Assembly: GCF_007954275.1 (NCBI RefSeq)
Contig: NZ_VOLT01000003.1
Span: forward strand, 248,001-312,000
Origin: Colwellia demingiae
GTDB taxonomy: Bacteria; Pseudomonadota; Gammaproteobacteria; Enterobacterales; Alteromonadaceae
Direction: 5' to 3'
DNA: 64,000 nt
Both the position numbers and the translations under genes were made by a program. Of the stretch, positions 8,364-17,173 are shown in pieces. How positions within the stretch are numbered: position 1 is the stretch's first letter; each line of letters starts with the position of its first letter. The notes under the pieces are model-generated. The model did not search any database. It saw only the letters and a list, made by a program, of their open reading frames with translations, and was not told where the DNA came from.

Positions 8364-9581
8364 CTAATTTATTAGTTCAATTTTATTAAAGTCGATTTTA
8401 TTTTCTTTCGGTGAACACTCTATCTCGCTGACCACTTTAAATTTGGTCAATAAGATATAACCAAAACAAGTGAAGAACAGTCCGATAACCACGGCGCCAA
8501 CCCATTGAATTTGTAAGAAGTCCAATTTGAATAAAAGCGTAAGTAAGCTCAGCGCAATGATATTGCCCAAAAAGTATTTAACTTTACCCACGCGGTCGAC
8601 ACTCAAATTCAAGTTATCGGTATATAAACGAATCAACGAATCAAGTGAGTTGATCACAAAGGTGACACCAACAATAGCCATCATTATGTTATAGAAACCA
8701 GCGGTTTCCAGACCGTTAACACTGTAGTAATACAACACAGCAAACCATATCGCGATTGGAATAGACGGGAATATCAACATCGCGCCCAGCACTTGGTAAG
8801 TACGTAAACCACCAACAAAACGGGCAGTAAACTGGCCAATCATAATGCTCCATGCAAACCACCAGTAAAGGTAAAACTCATGGTAATCATTTAATGGCAG
8901 AACAAATTCGTGGATATTACCAAAGTAGCCGCCAAGTAAGGCAATCGTACTGGCAAATTCGCCGATACTTGAACCTTCTGAAAGAAAAGCACCACCCCAC
9001 ATCAGGGCAATCAATCCAATAAACAACCAAGTAGTCGCGAGGCTTAGCAAACGTACATAACGTATGCTGGTACTAGAATAGACAGCTGCAGCAATTACCA
9101 AGAAAACAATCAGATAGAAACTACCAATAATTGATTCACCATCACCAAGCTCAGGTACATACCACGGCAAGTTGGTTAGCAATAAATACGCGGTAAAGGC
9201 ACAGGTTCCTATGATGACAACATTGTTAATCAGCTTAACCAAAGGCAATTGAAAAAATTGCACGCGTGGCTCAATAACACAGAAGTAAAAACAAGTTAGA
9301 AAGTAGAAACCCCAGATAAGAAACGCCCAGAAACCAAATTCAATAGATAAGGCATTAGTGAAGCTGTATTCAGGACTTGCCACTAAATCAGCATAACCTG
9401 CAAATTCCGTTAACGGGAACATGATAAGTCCAACATCAAGACCTGATGTGAACAATATAGCGATAAAGGTAAATGTTTTAACGGGCGTCACACCAACACA
9501 GCGAATATTTCCCCAGCGATATAACACAAAAGCAATGGCAGCAAAGGTAAATAAGATCCCTGCAGATAACCAAGCGGTCAT
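8364..9581 (-). CDS. Short BCCT-family choline/betaine transporter
   Basis: Inner-membrane carrier of the betaine-choline-carnitine family. The tryptophan-rich segment of the substrate site and gate is visible as YLYWWFAWSIMIGQFTARF, and TSGLDVGLIMFPLTEF matches the transmembrane 3 region. At 405 residues it is about 100 shorter than usual members, and the N-terminus has only one hydrophobic helix before transmembrane 3, so one helix seems to be missing. It lies between betA and the porin on the same strand, which points to choline as substrate. The start codon ATG overlaps the stop of a 13-codon leader frame that has the better Shine-Dalgarno, so expression may be coupled, or a frameshift may have shortened the gene. 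Confidence 0.8.
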   Translation of the reverse strand: MTAWLSAGILFTFAAIAFVLYRWGNIRCVGVTPVKTFTFIAILFTSGLDVGLIMFPLTEFAGYADLVASPEYSFTNALSIEFGFWAFLIWGFYFLTCFYFCVIEPRVQFFQLPLVKLINNVVIIGTCAFTAYLLLTNLPWYVPELGDGESIIGSFYLIVFLVIAAAVYSSTSIRYVRLLSLATTWLFIGLIALMWGGAFLSEGSSIGEFASTIALLGGYFGNIHEFVLPLNDYHEFYLYWWFAWSIMIGQFTARFVGGLRTYQVLGAMLIFPSIPIAIWFAVLYYYSVNGLETAGFYNIMMAIVGVTFVINSLDSLIRLYTDNLNLSVDRVGKVKYFLGNIIALSLLTLLFKLDFLQIQWVGAVVIGLFFTCFGYILLTKFKVVSEIECSPKENKIDFNKIELIN

Positions 9582-9619
9582 AACTGACCACCAATGATGA
9601 TTTTAATAAATGTAAACAC
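9578..9619 (-). CDS. Possible 13-codon leader peptide upstream of the BCCT gene
   Basis: A GTG at 9619 lies 6 nt behind the sequence AGAGGAG, the best Shine-Dalgarno in this region. It opens the frame VFTFIKIIIGGQL, whose TGA overlaps the BCCT start in the pattern ATGA. The carrier's own ATG has only a weak GGTGGTC before it. This arrangement fits translational coupling, or a remnant of a longer N-terminus lost by a one-base change. No homology is claimed. Confidence 0.45.
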   Translation of the reverse strand: MFTFIKIIIGGQL

Positions 9620-9807
9620 GTATTACTCCTCTTTCTTTTTATAGTTAGAGCACCCGTATTACCTAAGTAAAATGAAGCGAATTAAATAATTTTTAAGTTA
9701 ATCCACTTGATCTTACGTAGGTTTCAAATTTCAATTGTCGCAGCCATGATTAGTATCATGACGGCGATAATTAATGCCTGATGGAGTACTCACGATTGAA
9801 CTTTTGT
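9620..9807. other. Region between the BCCT gene and the family A element
   Basis: About 190 bp upstream of the carrier gene. It may contain its own promoter, because the 268-bp repeat on its other side separates it from betA. I see no clear palindromic BetI-type site in it. Confidence 0.35.
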
Positions 9808-10075
9808 TAGGGTCAGTTGATCTTCCGCGGTTAAATTTCGTTCGAGATAAAAGCGTTTTAATCACGGCGAGTAGTGTGTAGCCTAGTCACTCTAAGCAAA
9901 TACTACTCAACAAAGAGTAAAGCGCTTTTAGCCGAATCCTTCGGACAGCGTTTGTTGGTCATTTTTACAGCTTTATCGCCTTTTTATGTGGAAAAACCAC
10001 ATGACAAAGGCTCAGCCTTATATAAATACCCAACAAATCGCTGCAAAAATAATCACGAAAGTTCAACAGACCCTA
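9808..10075. mobile_element. 268-bp MITE-like element, family A, copy 1
   Basis: The right end carries CGAAAGTTCAACAGACCC followed by TA, and the left end TA followed by GGGTCAGTTGATCTTCCG, its inverted copy with a few changes. TA at both outer edges fits duplication of a TA target. The interior matches the second copy at 45806-46072 on the opposite strand nearly throughout (AGCCTAGTCACTCTAAGCAA, GTTGGTCATTTTT, CACATGACAAAGGC). There is no transposase. It ends 2 bp before the betA stop codon on the complementary strand. Confidence 0.85.
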
Positions 10076-10077
10076 GG

Positions 10078-11760
10078 TTATACTTTTCTTTTTGGTTCGT
10101 TAGCACGTTGTTGCTGCTGCCAGTTAGGCGCAATGCTCACAGCAGCCTGAGATGGTGGTAATGTTTCACGACCTCGAATAAGATCAGCGGCACGTTCAGC
10201 AACCATTATTGTCGGTGCATTAAGATTACCGTTAGGAATGGTCGGGAAAATAGACGAGTCAACAACCCGTAATCCCTCAATACCGTGTACTTTCGTTTGT
10301 GCGTCAACAACAGCCATTTCATCTGTGCCCATTTTGCATGAGCACGAAGGATGATAGGCACTTTCAACAAATTGGCGAACAAAGGCATCAATTTCTTCAT
10401 CGCTTTGCACACCAATACCCGGCTGAATTTCTTCACCACGATACTCATCGAGCGCACTTTGGTTGATAATTTCTCGAGTTAAACGCACACAAGCACGGAA
10501 ACCTTCACGATCTTCTTCGTGTTCAAGGTAATTAAAACGTATTTGAGGATGTGCTTTAGGATCGTTTGATATCGCTTTAATAGAACCGCGACTTTTTGGT
10601 TTGTTATGGCCAATATGAACTTGAAATCCATGACCAGCAAAGGCTTCTTTACCATCGTAACGCATTGCTGCAGGTAAAAAATGGTATTGTAAATCAGGCC
10701 ATTCAACATTAGCTTTAGAGCGAATAAAACCACAAGATTCAAAGTGATTGGTAGCGCCTAGTCCTTTTTTAGTGAAGAACCAACGACTGCCAATTAAAAA
10801 CTTGTTCCATAACCCTAGTTGGCCATTGAGTGATATTGGTTTTTTACATTTGAATTGGAAGTAAAATTCTAAATGATCTTGTAAGTTTTGACCTACGCCA
10901 GGCAAGTCGTGCTGTACTTCAATGCCAGCTTCTTCCAAATCTTTTTTAGCACCGATACCTGAGAGTTGTAAAAGGTGTGGTGAGCCAACAGGACCGGCTG
11001 ATAAAATGACATCTTTCTCAACACTTACATCGAAAACTTGTCCTTTGCGTTCATAGCGTACGCCAACAGTTTTTTTGCCTTCTAACAATACTTTATGTAC
11101 TAGAGCATGGGTTATTACTGTTAAATTACTGCGCGCCATTGCTGGGCGAAGATAAGCATTAGCAGTAGAACAGCGCACACCGTTTTTCACGGTCATGTGC
11201 ATCGGGCCAAAACCTTCCTGTGCTGCAGCATTATAATCGTCAGTTGCAAAGTAACCGGCTTCAACTCCTGCATCAACGAATGCTTGATACAAAGGGTTTT
11301 TCATTTCATTGCCGTTATTGACGCCTAATGGTCCACTTTTACCACGGTATTCGTTACCATCAAAAGCCCAGGTTTCAGCTTTTTTAAAATACGGTAAACA
11401 ATGGGCGTAATCCCAGTTTTGAGCTCCACTTTGCTGCCATTCATCAAAATCTCTAGCATGCCCGCGAACATAAACCATGCCGTTAATTGATGATGAGCCA
11501 CCTAATACTTTACCTCTAGGGCAATGCATACGGCGATCATCAAGAAATGGTTCTGGTTGGGTTTCAAACTGCCAAGCGTATTTTTTGGTATTCATCGGAA
11601 TTGACAGTGCTGTTGGCATCTGAATAAAAATACTTTTATCACTGCCACCGGTTTCAAGTAACAATACCCGATTATTACTATCTTCACTTAAACGGTTAGC
11701 CAGTACACAGCCTGCAGAGCCCGCACCAACAATAATGTAATCAAATTTTTCGCTTTTCAT
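10078..11760 (-). CDS. betA: Choline dehydrogenase
   Basis: FAD-dependent GMC oxidoreductase oxidising choline to betaine aldehyde at the membrane, feeding electrons to the respiratory chain. The 560 residues have the dinucleotide-binding start ([17 protein letters not shown], GxGxxG at 12-17), the GMC signature 1 [15 protein letters not shown] near 87-101, signature 2 in the segment [19 protein letters not shown], and the catalytic C-terminal HPSCSCKMG and [15 protein letters not shown]. The tail [10 protein letters not shown] is typical of BetA. It follows betB on the same strand after 140 bp. A MITE lies immediately after its stop. Confidence 0.96.
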   Translation of the reverse strand: MKSEKFDYIIVGAGSAGCVLANRLSEDSNNRVLLLETGGSDKSIFIQMPTALSIPMNTKKYAWQFETQPEPFLDDRRMHCPRGKVLGGSSSINGMVYVRGHARDFDEWQQSGAQNWDYAHCLPYFKKAETWAFDGNEYRGKSGPLGVNNGNEMKNPLYQAFVDAGVEAGYFATDDYNAAAQEGFGPMHMTVKNGVRCSTANAYLRPAMARSNLTVITHALVHKVLLEGKKTVGVRYERKGQVFDVSVEKDVILSAGPVGSPHLLQLSGIGAKKDLEEAGIEVQHDLPGVGQNLQDHLEFYFQFKCKKPISLNGQLGLWNKFLIGSRWFFTKKGLGATNHFESCGFIRSKANVEWPDLQYHFLPAAMRYDGKEAFAGHGFQVHIGHNKPKSRGSIKAISNDPKAHPQIRFNYLEHEEDREGFRACVRLTREIINQSALDEYRGEEIQPGIGVQSDEEIDAFVRQFVESAYHPSCSCKMGTDEMAVVDAQTKVHGIEGLRVVDSSIFPTIPNGNLNAPTIMVAERAADLIRGRETLPPSQAAVSIAPNWQQQQRANEPKRKV

Positions 11761-11900
11761 GTAAAACTCTTATCTGTTACTTATTTACTATTTATTACCA
11801 CTTATCAGACACTTGTATTGCTACTATTATTGCTAGCAATACAGATTTCTAAACGATTAAGTGTTTCGAAAGTGTGTCTAATAAACTGAGAAAATATCTT

Positions 11901-13364
11901 TTAAAAAGGACTTTCAAGTGGCTGAAGACCAACATATACAGATTTAATTTGAGTGTAATGGTTTAGTGTAACTAAGCCATTTTCACGTCCAATACCTGAT
12001 TGTTTATAACCGCCAACAGGCATTTGCGCTGGTGATGCGCCAAAGCTATTGATCCAGCAAATTCCAGCTTCCATTTTATGGATAACACGGTGAGCGCAAT
12101 TAATATCTTGCGTGAATACAGCCGCTGCTAGCCCATACTCGGTAGAATTGGCTCTAGCAATCACTTCATCTTCATCAATAAATATCAGTACTGACATCAC
12201 AGGCCCAAAAATCTCTTCACGGCAAATTGTCATGTCATCAGTACAATCGGTAAAAATAGTTGGCGCAATAAAATAGCCATTGGGTGCATTGTCTGGCTGC
12301 AGTGATGTGCCGCCATGAAGTAACGTCGCGCCTTCTTTAATACCTACTTTGATATAATCTGATACCAAATCAAAATGCTTTTTCGAGATAAGTGCACCAA
12401 AATTAGTCTCGGGATCCATAGGATCACCAACAATAATGTTTTGGCGAGTACGTTCGAGTAATTTCTCAATAAATTTTGGGTATGCAGATTCTTGAACGAA
12501 TACGCGTGTGCCATTGGTGCAAACTTCACCTTGAGTATAAAAGTTACCTAACATGGCAGCAGAAACGGCATTGTCGATATCTGCATCATCAAAAATGATC
12601 AATGGTGATTTTCCACCAAGTTCCATAGTGACATCTTTAAGTGTTGTAGCAGCACCCGCCATTACTTTCTTGCCTGTACCCACTTCTCCGGTAAAAGAAA
12701 CTTTAGCAATATCTGGGTGATGGCTTAACCAAGAACCCACTTCGCCTGCACCTTGAACAACATTAAATACGCCGTCAGGAATACCTGCTTCAGTGAAAAT
12801 TTCAGCGAGTTTTAATGCCCCTAACGGTGTTTCTTCTGATGGTTTAAAAATCATCGAATTACCACACGCTAATGCAGGTGCTGCTTTCCAACAAGCTATC
12901 TGTAGTGGATAGTTCCACGCACCAATACCAGCGCAAATACCTAGTGCTTCACGACGAGTATAATAAAAATCACCATCAACTTGCTGTTGATTACCTTCAA
13001 TTCCAGGAGCCAAACCAGCAAAAAATTCGATAGAATCAGCACCTGATTCAACATCAACTACTGAGGCTTCTTGCCATGGTTTACCGGTATCAAGTACTTC
13101 AATTTTTGCGAGTTCATCATTACGCTCGCGTAACAAAGCTACTGCTTTGAGTAAAATTCGGCTGCGCTGTATAGCGCTCATTGCTGACCAAGTAGCAAAA
13201 CCACGCTGGGCACTTGCTATCGCTGCTTGTTTAACTTGTTCATCGGCGACTTCAACCTGATAGATTACTTTTCCCGTTGCTGGGTTAATCACATCGAATG
13301 TTTCACCACTGTCGTTTGCCATGTAGGCACCATCGACAAAATTTCTATAACGTACTAATGACAA
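11901..13364 (-). CDS. betB: Betaine aldehyde dehydrogenase
   Basis: NAD(P)-dependent aldehyde dehydrogenase converting betaine aldehyde to glycine betaine, the second step of choline oxidation. The 487 residues show the ALDH landmarks: the proton-relay asparagine in GAWNYP (151), the general base in TMELGGKSP (Glu248) and the nucleophile in GEVCTNG (Cys282). The length equals that of known BetB. Its start overlaps the last codons of betI by about 10 bp, so the two are co-transcribed and probably translationally coupled. Glycine betaine made here is a compatible solute for salt and cold stress. Confidence 0.96.
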   Translation of the reverse strand: MSLVRYRNFVDGAYMANDSGETFDVINPATGKVIYQVEVADEQVKQAAIASAQRGFATWSAMSAIQRSRILLKAVALLRERNDELAKIEVLDTGKPWQEASVVDVESGADSIEFFAGLAPGIEGNQQQVDGDFYYTRREALGICAGIGAWNYPLQIACWKAAPALACGNSMIFKPSEETPLGALKLAEIFTEAGIPDGVFNVVQGAGEVGSWLSHHPDIAKVSFTGEVGTGKKVMAGAATTLKDVTMELGGKSPLIIFDDADIDNAVSAAMLGNFYTQGEVCTNGTRVFVQESAYPKFIEKLLERTRQNIIVGDPMDPETNFGALISKKHFDLVSDYIKVGIKEGATLLHGGTSLQPDNAPNGYFIAPTIFTDCTDDMTICREEIFGPVMSVLIFIDEDEVIARANSTEYGLAAAVFTQDINCAHRVIHKMEAGICWINSFGASPAQMPVGGYKQSGIGRENGLVTLNHYTQIKSVYVGLQPLESPF

Positions 13365-13960
13365 TTGACATCTCCGGACTGCTTAAGCAGATCGTCTATA
13401 AATTTTTTACATAATTGTTCGGCCTGTTTAAATTCTTCTTCAGGCCTTGGACTTAAAGCGCTTCGCAACCAAAAACCATCAATCATCGCAGCGGTCTGTT
13501 TAGAGGCTATTACTGCGAGGTCATCAGTTAACAACTGACGGAAAGAAAAAAGTAAGTTGCTGTATAAGCGCTTGCTGTTGATATGTTGCAGGCGAGCCAA
13601 TCCGGGCTGATGCATTGACTGCGCCCAGAAGCTAAGCCAGGTTTTTGTTGCCGGCGCTGAACGTTGCAATTGGGTAAAGTTTGCCTCAATGATCATTTCA
13701 AGTCGTTCGGTCGCAGTAAGCTTCTGCTGACCGATACGATCAAGCAGTGCTGATTTCAATTGATCCAGCAAATGTTTAACTGTTGCTTCGACTAATTCCT
13801 GCTTACCACCAAAATAATGACTAATGATCCCGGACGATAAGCCGGCAATTCTACTAATGGTAATAATCGTGGTGTTTTGTAAACCATATTGCGCCACCGA
13901 TTCCAAAGTAGCGTTGATTAATTGTTGTTTACGTACGGGTTTCATTCCAACTTTTGTCAC
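13355..13960 (-). CDS. betI: TetR-family repressor BetI
   Basis: Choline-responsive TetR-type repressor of the bet genes. The 201-residue protein has the N-terminal helix-turn-helix, with the recognition segment [31 protein letters not shown], quoted here in part as [13 protein letters not shown], which is characteristic of BetI. The rest is the ligand domain. It is the first gene of the operon and overlaps betB. A perfect 20-bp palindrome with the BetI-like core TTGAACGTTCAA lies 19 bp upstream of its start, so autoregulation by choline-relieved repression is very likely. Confidence 0.93.
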   Translation of the reverse strand: MTKVGMKPVRKQQLINATLESVAQYGLQNTTIITISRIAGLSSGIISHYFGGKQELVEATVKHLLDQLKSALLDRIGQQKLTATERLEMIIEANFTQLQRSAPATKTWLSFWAQSMHQPGLARLQHINSKRLYSNLLFSFRQLLTDDLAVIASKQTAAMIDGFWLRSALSPRPEEEFKQAEQLCKKFIDDLLKQSGDVNCH

Positions 13961-13978
13961 AAACTTCTCAAAATTATT

Positions 13979-13998
13979 TTAATTGAACGTTCAATTAA
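13979..13998. promoter_or_regulatory. BetI-like operator
   Basis: TTAATTGAACGTTCAATTAA is a perfect 20-bp palindrome 19 bp in front of the betI start. The core TTGAACGTTCAA is the kind of site described for TetR/BetI regulators. It would overlap the promoter of betI-betB-betA. Confidence 0.8.
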
Positions 13999-14445
13999 TT
14001 ATAATTGTAATAGTTTGAACAGAAATTATCAAGCCACTATTAACGTAGTACTAAATACGTACTAATCAGTGCTAAATTGGTATTAGTTGAGATTAGTTAG
14101 CAATAATTGAGACTTGTTGAGCAAAATCCGATGGATATCGTAAAAATAGATAAACAATTATAAGTTCGTACACTAACTATATTAAGAATATTAGTTAGCT
14201 ATAAAAGTACTGTGAAAACTAATTTCGTTAAGATTAGGTGCGATATCCTGTTGAGCAATTAACAGGCGTAAAGTTAGACTGTTTTCTTGGTTGCTGTATC
14301 AACAAAAAGGGCAAGATATAAAATTTTTGATAAAATCTTTTATATTTCAACTATATGTTAACTAAAGGTTAATGTTATCATTTAAGCTATCAAGCTTTTT
14401 GGCATTCATTTATTTCCACATGATAAATCTATTTAGGAGAAGGAT
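13999..14445. other. Non-coding region upstream of betI
   Basis: About 450 bp, very AT-rich, with no credible gene. It holds the bet promoter at the left. At 14172-14198 is an imperfect inverted repeat (CTAACTATATT against AATATTAGTTAG). Several TTAGT repeats are present near 14050-14110. The right end leads into a broken binding-protein gene. Confidence 0.4.
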
Positions 14446-14679
14446 TTGATTACGCTCATCAGAATCTGTTGTGCCATGTTAAGTTTATGCGTTTTGAATG
14501 TTTATGCCTTGGCAGAAAAGAGTGGCAATCATCCAAAAGAATTAACTTTAGCAACAACGAGATGGTGTCCTTATACCTGTTTTGATGAAAGCAAAAAGTT
14601 TGGTATTGTCGGTTTATATATAAGAAAAATTATTGCTTCGCATAACATCACTCTTTCAATTGCTATGGCAACTCATTAG
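14446..14679 (+). pseudogene. 5' fragment of a periplasmic solute-binding protein gene
   Basis: A 77-codon frame with a signal peptide (hydrophobic 8-22, then ALAE) followed by the opening of a family 3 type substrate-binding domain: LATTRWCPYTCFDESKKFGIVGLYI, close to the WCPY..D...GIVG pattern of such proteins. It stops after NITLSIAMATH, where the family would run for another ~180 residues. The next 190 bp show no continuation in any frame, so the 3' part is deleted, not merely frameshifted. A good GGAGAAGG Shine-Dalgarno remains. It begins at TTG or at a nearby codon. Confidence 0.6.
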
Positions 14680-14866
14680 TTAAATACAAGGTTAAATTTC
14701 AATGAGAGTTTTTGTGTTAAAAAGAAGACATATCAATTGAATGATATAAAAAGAATCTATTACTGATATAAATCAAGACATATAAGCTATTGCTGTGTTC
14801 AACTTCATCACACCATTTTAGTAAATTATTTTGTCTTTCAACTGAGACAATCAAGTGTGAAATCTT

Positions 14867-15325
14867 ATGAATAAAACAGCAAAAATCTTATTGTTAATCT
14901 TAGCCGCCTTCTTTTTATTTCTCGGTATAAAGAGTTCACAACACTCAAAATCGTATGCTGAATTAACAGATATTCAAACAATTAAAGGCACTATATTTCA
15001 ATTACATTGTCCGCCAAAAGGCGCCGCTTCATTAAGTATTGCTGATTCTGATCTTACTTATAATTTATCGGTTAAATTTAGGAGTGATTATTGTGATGAA
15101 AAAAAATCTCCTGTGCTTATAGGTAAAGAAGTCACCATGCAATCGGTACAAGTAAATGGAAAATTTCACCAAGTTTATCAAATAGAGAACAATGGCCGGG
15201 TAATTCTTCGTCCTGATGATGTATTGTCAGATCAAACAAGTGCCACATTAGGTTTATTTTTCTTAGCCTTTTTATTGATTGCTTTAGTCCTTTATAAAAG
15301 CCGTCCAGTCAGAAAAAATACTTAA
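14867..15325 (+). CDS. Small membrane protein with periplasmic domain, unknown
   Basis: A 152-residue protein not assigned to a family. It has a hydrophobic helix at about 6-22 and a second at about 126-144, with ~100 mostly polar residues between containing two cysteines (about 49 and 83) that could form a disulfide. This predicts an N-in, C-in protein with the middle domain in the periplasm, and a basic cytoplasmic end (YKSRPVRKN). The order beta-rich domain between two anchors recalls small OB-fold-like membrane proteins, but this is only an impression. A terminator follows. Confidence 0.65.
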   Translation: MNKTAKILLLILAAFFLFLGIKSSQHSKSYAELTDIQTIKGTIFQLHCPPKGAASLSIADSDLTYNLSVKFRSDYCDEKKSPVLIGKEVTMQSVQVNGKFHQVYQIENNGRVILRPDDVLSDQTSATLGLFFLAFLLIALVLYKSRPVRKNT

Positions 15326-15330
15326 TACTT

Positions 15331-15383
15331 AGCTCAATTTATTTGAGCTTTTTCTCTTTTTGGCACTTTATCAAAGTGCCAAA
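15331..15383 (+). terminator. Two successive hairpins after the membrane-protein gene
   Basis: AGCTCAA-TTTAT-TTGAGCT followed by TTTTCTCTTTTT is a typical terminator. Directly after it TTTGGCACTTT and AAAGTGCCAAA form a second 11-bp stem with a 3-nt loop. Confidence 0.75.
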
Positions 15384-15560
15384 GGTAGACGACAACATAC
15401 TCAATAAAAATGATTCTTCATATTTACCGCTGAAATATGTTCTCTGATACTTGAGATTTCAGACTTGAGAGCTGATAACATTCACTTTAGCAACTCGTAT
15501 TACACCTTGAAAAGTTAGAATACTTTCACCAAATTGAATTAAAACCATAAGATATTTTAT

Positions 15561-16220
15561 ATGAACACTATGAAAAAGATCATCGCTAGCCTTTTTTTAA
15601 CAATGACACTAACTGCCTGTTGTGGCAGTGATGATGCAGTTAAAAAAACAAATAAGTTGATCACTAAGCAAGCTATAGATAAAACAGATCCTGCTTGGAA
15701 AACCAAGTTAAGTCAGCCACCATTACTTACTTTTGCCCCAGGTAAAGATTATTTTTGGGAGCTGCAAACAAACCAAGGTAATATCACCATTAAGCTTTTA
15801 GCAGATACAGCACCGATGCATGTTTCTAGCACAATTTACTTAACTAAACTTGGTTTCTATGATGACTTAACTTTCCATCGTGTTATTCCTGGTTTTATGG
15901 CACAAGGCGGTGACCCTACAGGAACTGGTGCAGGTAATCCTGGTTATAAATATGATGGCGAATTTGAAGGTGAAATAGGTCATAGCGAAGCGGGAACGTT
16001 AAGCATGGCAAATGCTGGTCCCGGCACTGATGGCAGTCAATTTTTCTTAACTTTTATACCGACACCTTTTTTAGATGGTAAACATACTGTTTTTGGCAAA
16101 GTAGTCGCAGATGCAGAAAACAGCTTAGCTAAAATTGAAGCGTTAGGTAGCCGAAATGGAAGAACCATGGAAGCGGTTAAAATTGATAAAGCATTGATTC
16201 GTATAGCCAACAAAAAATAG
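15561..16220 (+). CDS. Cyclophilin-type peptidyl-prolyl isomerase, lipoprotein
   Basis: Peptidyl-prolyl cis-trans isomerase of the cyclophilin class, probably anchored in the cell envelope. The N-terminus is a lipoprotein signal ([16 protein letters not shown], lipidated Cys about 20). After a ~45-residue linker comes the cyclophilin domain with [14 protein letters not shown] (catalytic Arg/Phe region), [21 protein letters not shown] (quoted in part: [14 protein letters not shown]) and [12 protein letters not shown]. Two ATGs three codons apart can serve as start. It helps fold proteins in the periplasm and stands alone between terminators. Confidence 0.92.
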   Translation: MNTMKKIIASLFLTMTLTACCGSDDAVKKTNKLITKQAIDKTDPAWKTKLSQPPLLTFAPGKDYFWELQTNQGNITIKLLADTAPMHVSSTIYLTKLGFYDDLTFHRVIPGFMAQGGDPTGTGAGNPGYKYDGEFEGEIGHSEAGTLSMANAGPGTDGSQFFLTFIPTPFLDGKHTVFGKVVADAENSLAKIEALGSRNGRTMEAVKIDKALIRIANKK

Positions 16221-16300
16221 ACTAGGTTAAGTGATTAGTATTCACCTGGACGTTAGATTCAGTATAAAGAGACATCATCAGTTTTAGATAACAGCCAGAC

Positions 16301-16334
16301 CTGCCGATAATCATCTATGAAAAGCGGCAGTTTT
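16301..16334 (+). terminator. Possible terminator after the cyclophilin gene
   Basis: CTGCCG (16301-16306) and CGGCAG (16325-16330) flank an 18-nt loop, and TTTT follows. The large loop makes it a weak terminator. It lies between convergent genes. Confidence 0.45.
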
Positions 16335-16365
16335 AGTGCAGTTGCGTCGAATTGTCTTAATTCGC

Positions 16366-16755
16366 TCACCCTTCCCAAGTATCAATAATTTCTTTAGCCG
16401 CTCTCATTGCTTCAATAGCGGCAGGAAATCCGCAATAAACGCTAGCATGCATAATCACCGCTCTTATCTCTTCTTTAGTTACCCCATTACGTAGAGCACC
16501 ACGAACATGACCTTTTAATTCATTAGGTGCTTTTAGGGCGATTAACATAGAAATAGTCACCAAACTTCGGGTATCTTTCGGTAAGTCATTTCTATTCCAA
16601 GTACTTCCCCACGCATTTTCCATAACTAAGTCTTGCAATGGCTGATCAAATTCACTGGCATTATTTAAAGCGCGATCAACAAATTCATCACCCATAACTT
16701 CACGACGAACTTGCTCTCCATTTTTATAGTTTTCATTTTTTTTTTCACTGCTCAT
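16366..16755 (-). CDS. Carboxymuconolactone decarboxylase family protein
   Basis: A 129-residue protein like the gamma-carboxymuconolactone decarboxylase PcaC and AhpD-type proteins. Typical stretches are VMENAWGSTWNR, TRSLVTISMLIALKAPNELKGH (in part) and GVTKEEIRAVIMHASVYCGFPAAIEAM. In PcaC these helices form the lactone-binding site. The AhpD CxxC pair is absent, as only one Cys (YCGF) is present, so peroxidase-partner activity is unlikely. I chose the ATG at 16755 (GGAAA before it); the longer frame begins with TTG. No other protocatechuate genes are near, so the true substrate is unknown. Confidence 0.85.
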   Translation of the reverse strand: MSSEKKNENYKNGEQVRREVMGDEFVDRALNNASEFDQPLQDLVMENAWGSTWNRNDLPKDTRSLVTISMLIALKAPNELKGHVRGALRNGVTKEEIRAVIMHASVYCGFPAAIEAMRAAKEIIDTWEG

Positions 16756-17173
16756 TTTTATTTCCAATAACGTCAAGATGCTTTAATAATAAAAAGAATG
16801 GCAAACAAAAAACAGAAATAAAAATCTATTGCTAACATAAGCAACCGTGATATTTGATCATGTCTATTTCAAAACATTGCTTATTAGTCAAAAAATTCCA
16901 CTAAGTTGAGAGACATCTTTGCTTAACAAATTAGAGCGACTCCCCCCAACAATGAATTACTCGACAGCACCTTCCCTTTTATAAAAGAATGATAAGAGAT
17001 TGAAATAATAAATAAAAATATATATAGTTCACCGAAATTTAAAAACACCTTTCTGTGTCTTATTCACTATCTCTGCCTAAATAATTTTATTTTTATATAA
17101 ATTCAATTTAGCCATCAGCAATGCGATTAAAAGTTTCAGATCAATATATAAATCCTCGGTAATGGAGAGCCCC
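16756..17173. other. Non-coding region before the diguanylate cyclase gene
   Basis: About 400 bp, AT-rich, lying between divergent genes and so holding both promoters. I see no palindrome, repeat or small gene that I can defend. Confidence 0.4.

Noticed and set aside
9874..10161. 95-codon frame on the plus strand
   Set aside because: It lies mostly inside MITE copy 1 and runs into antisense betA. Its first part (MCSLVTLSKYYST) recurs in the other MITE copy, so it is a repeat-derived frame, not a gene.
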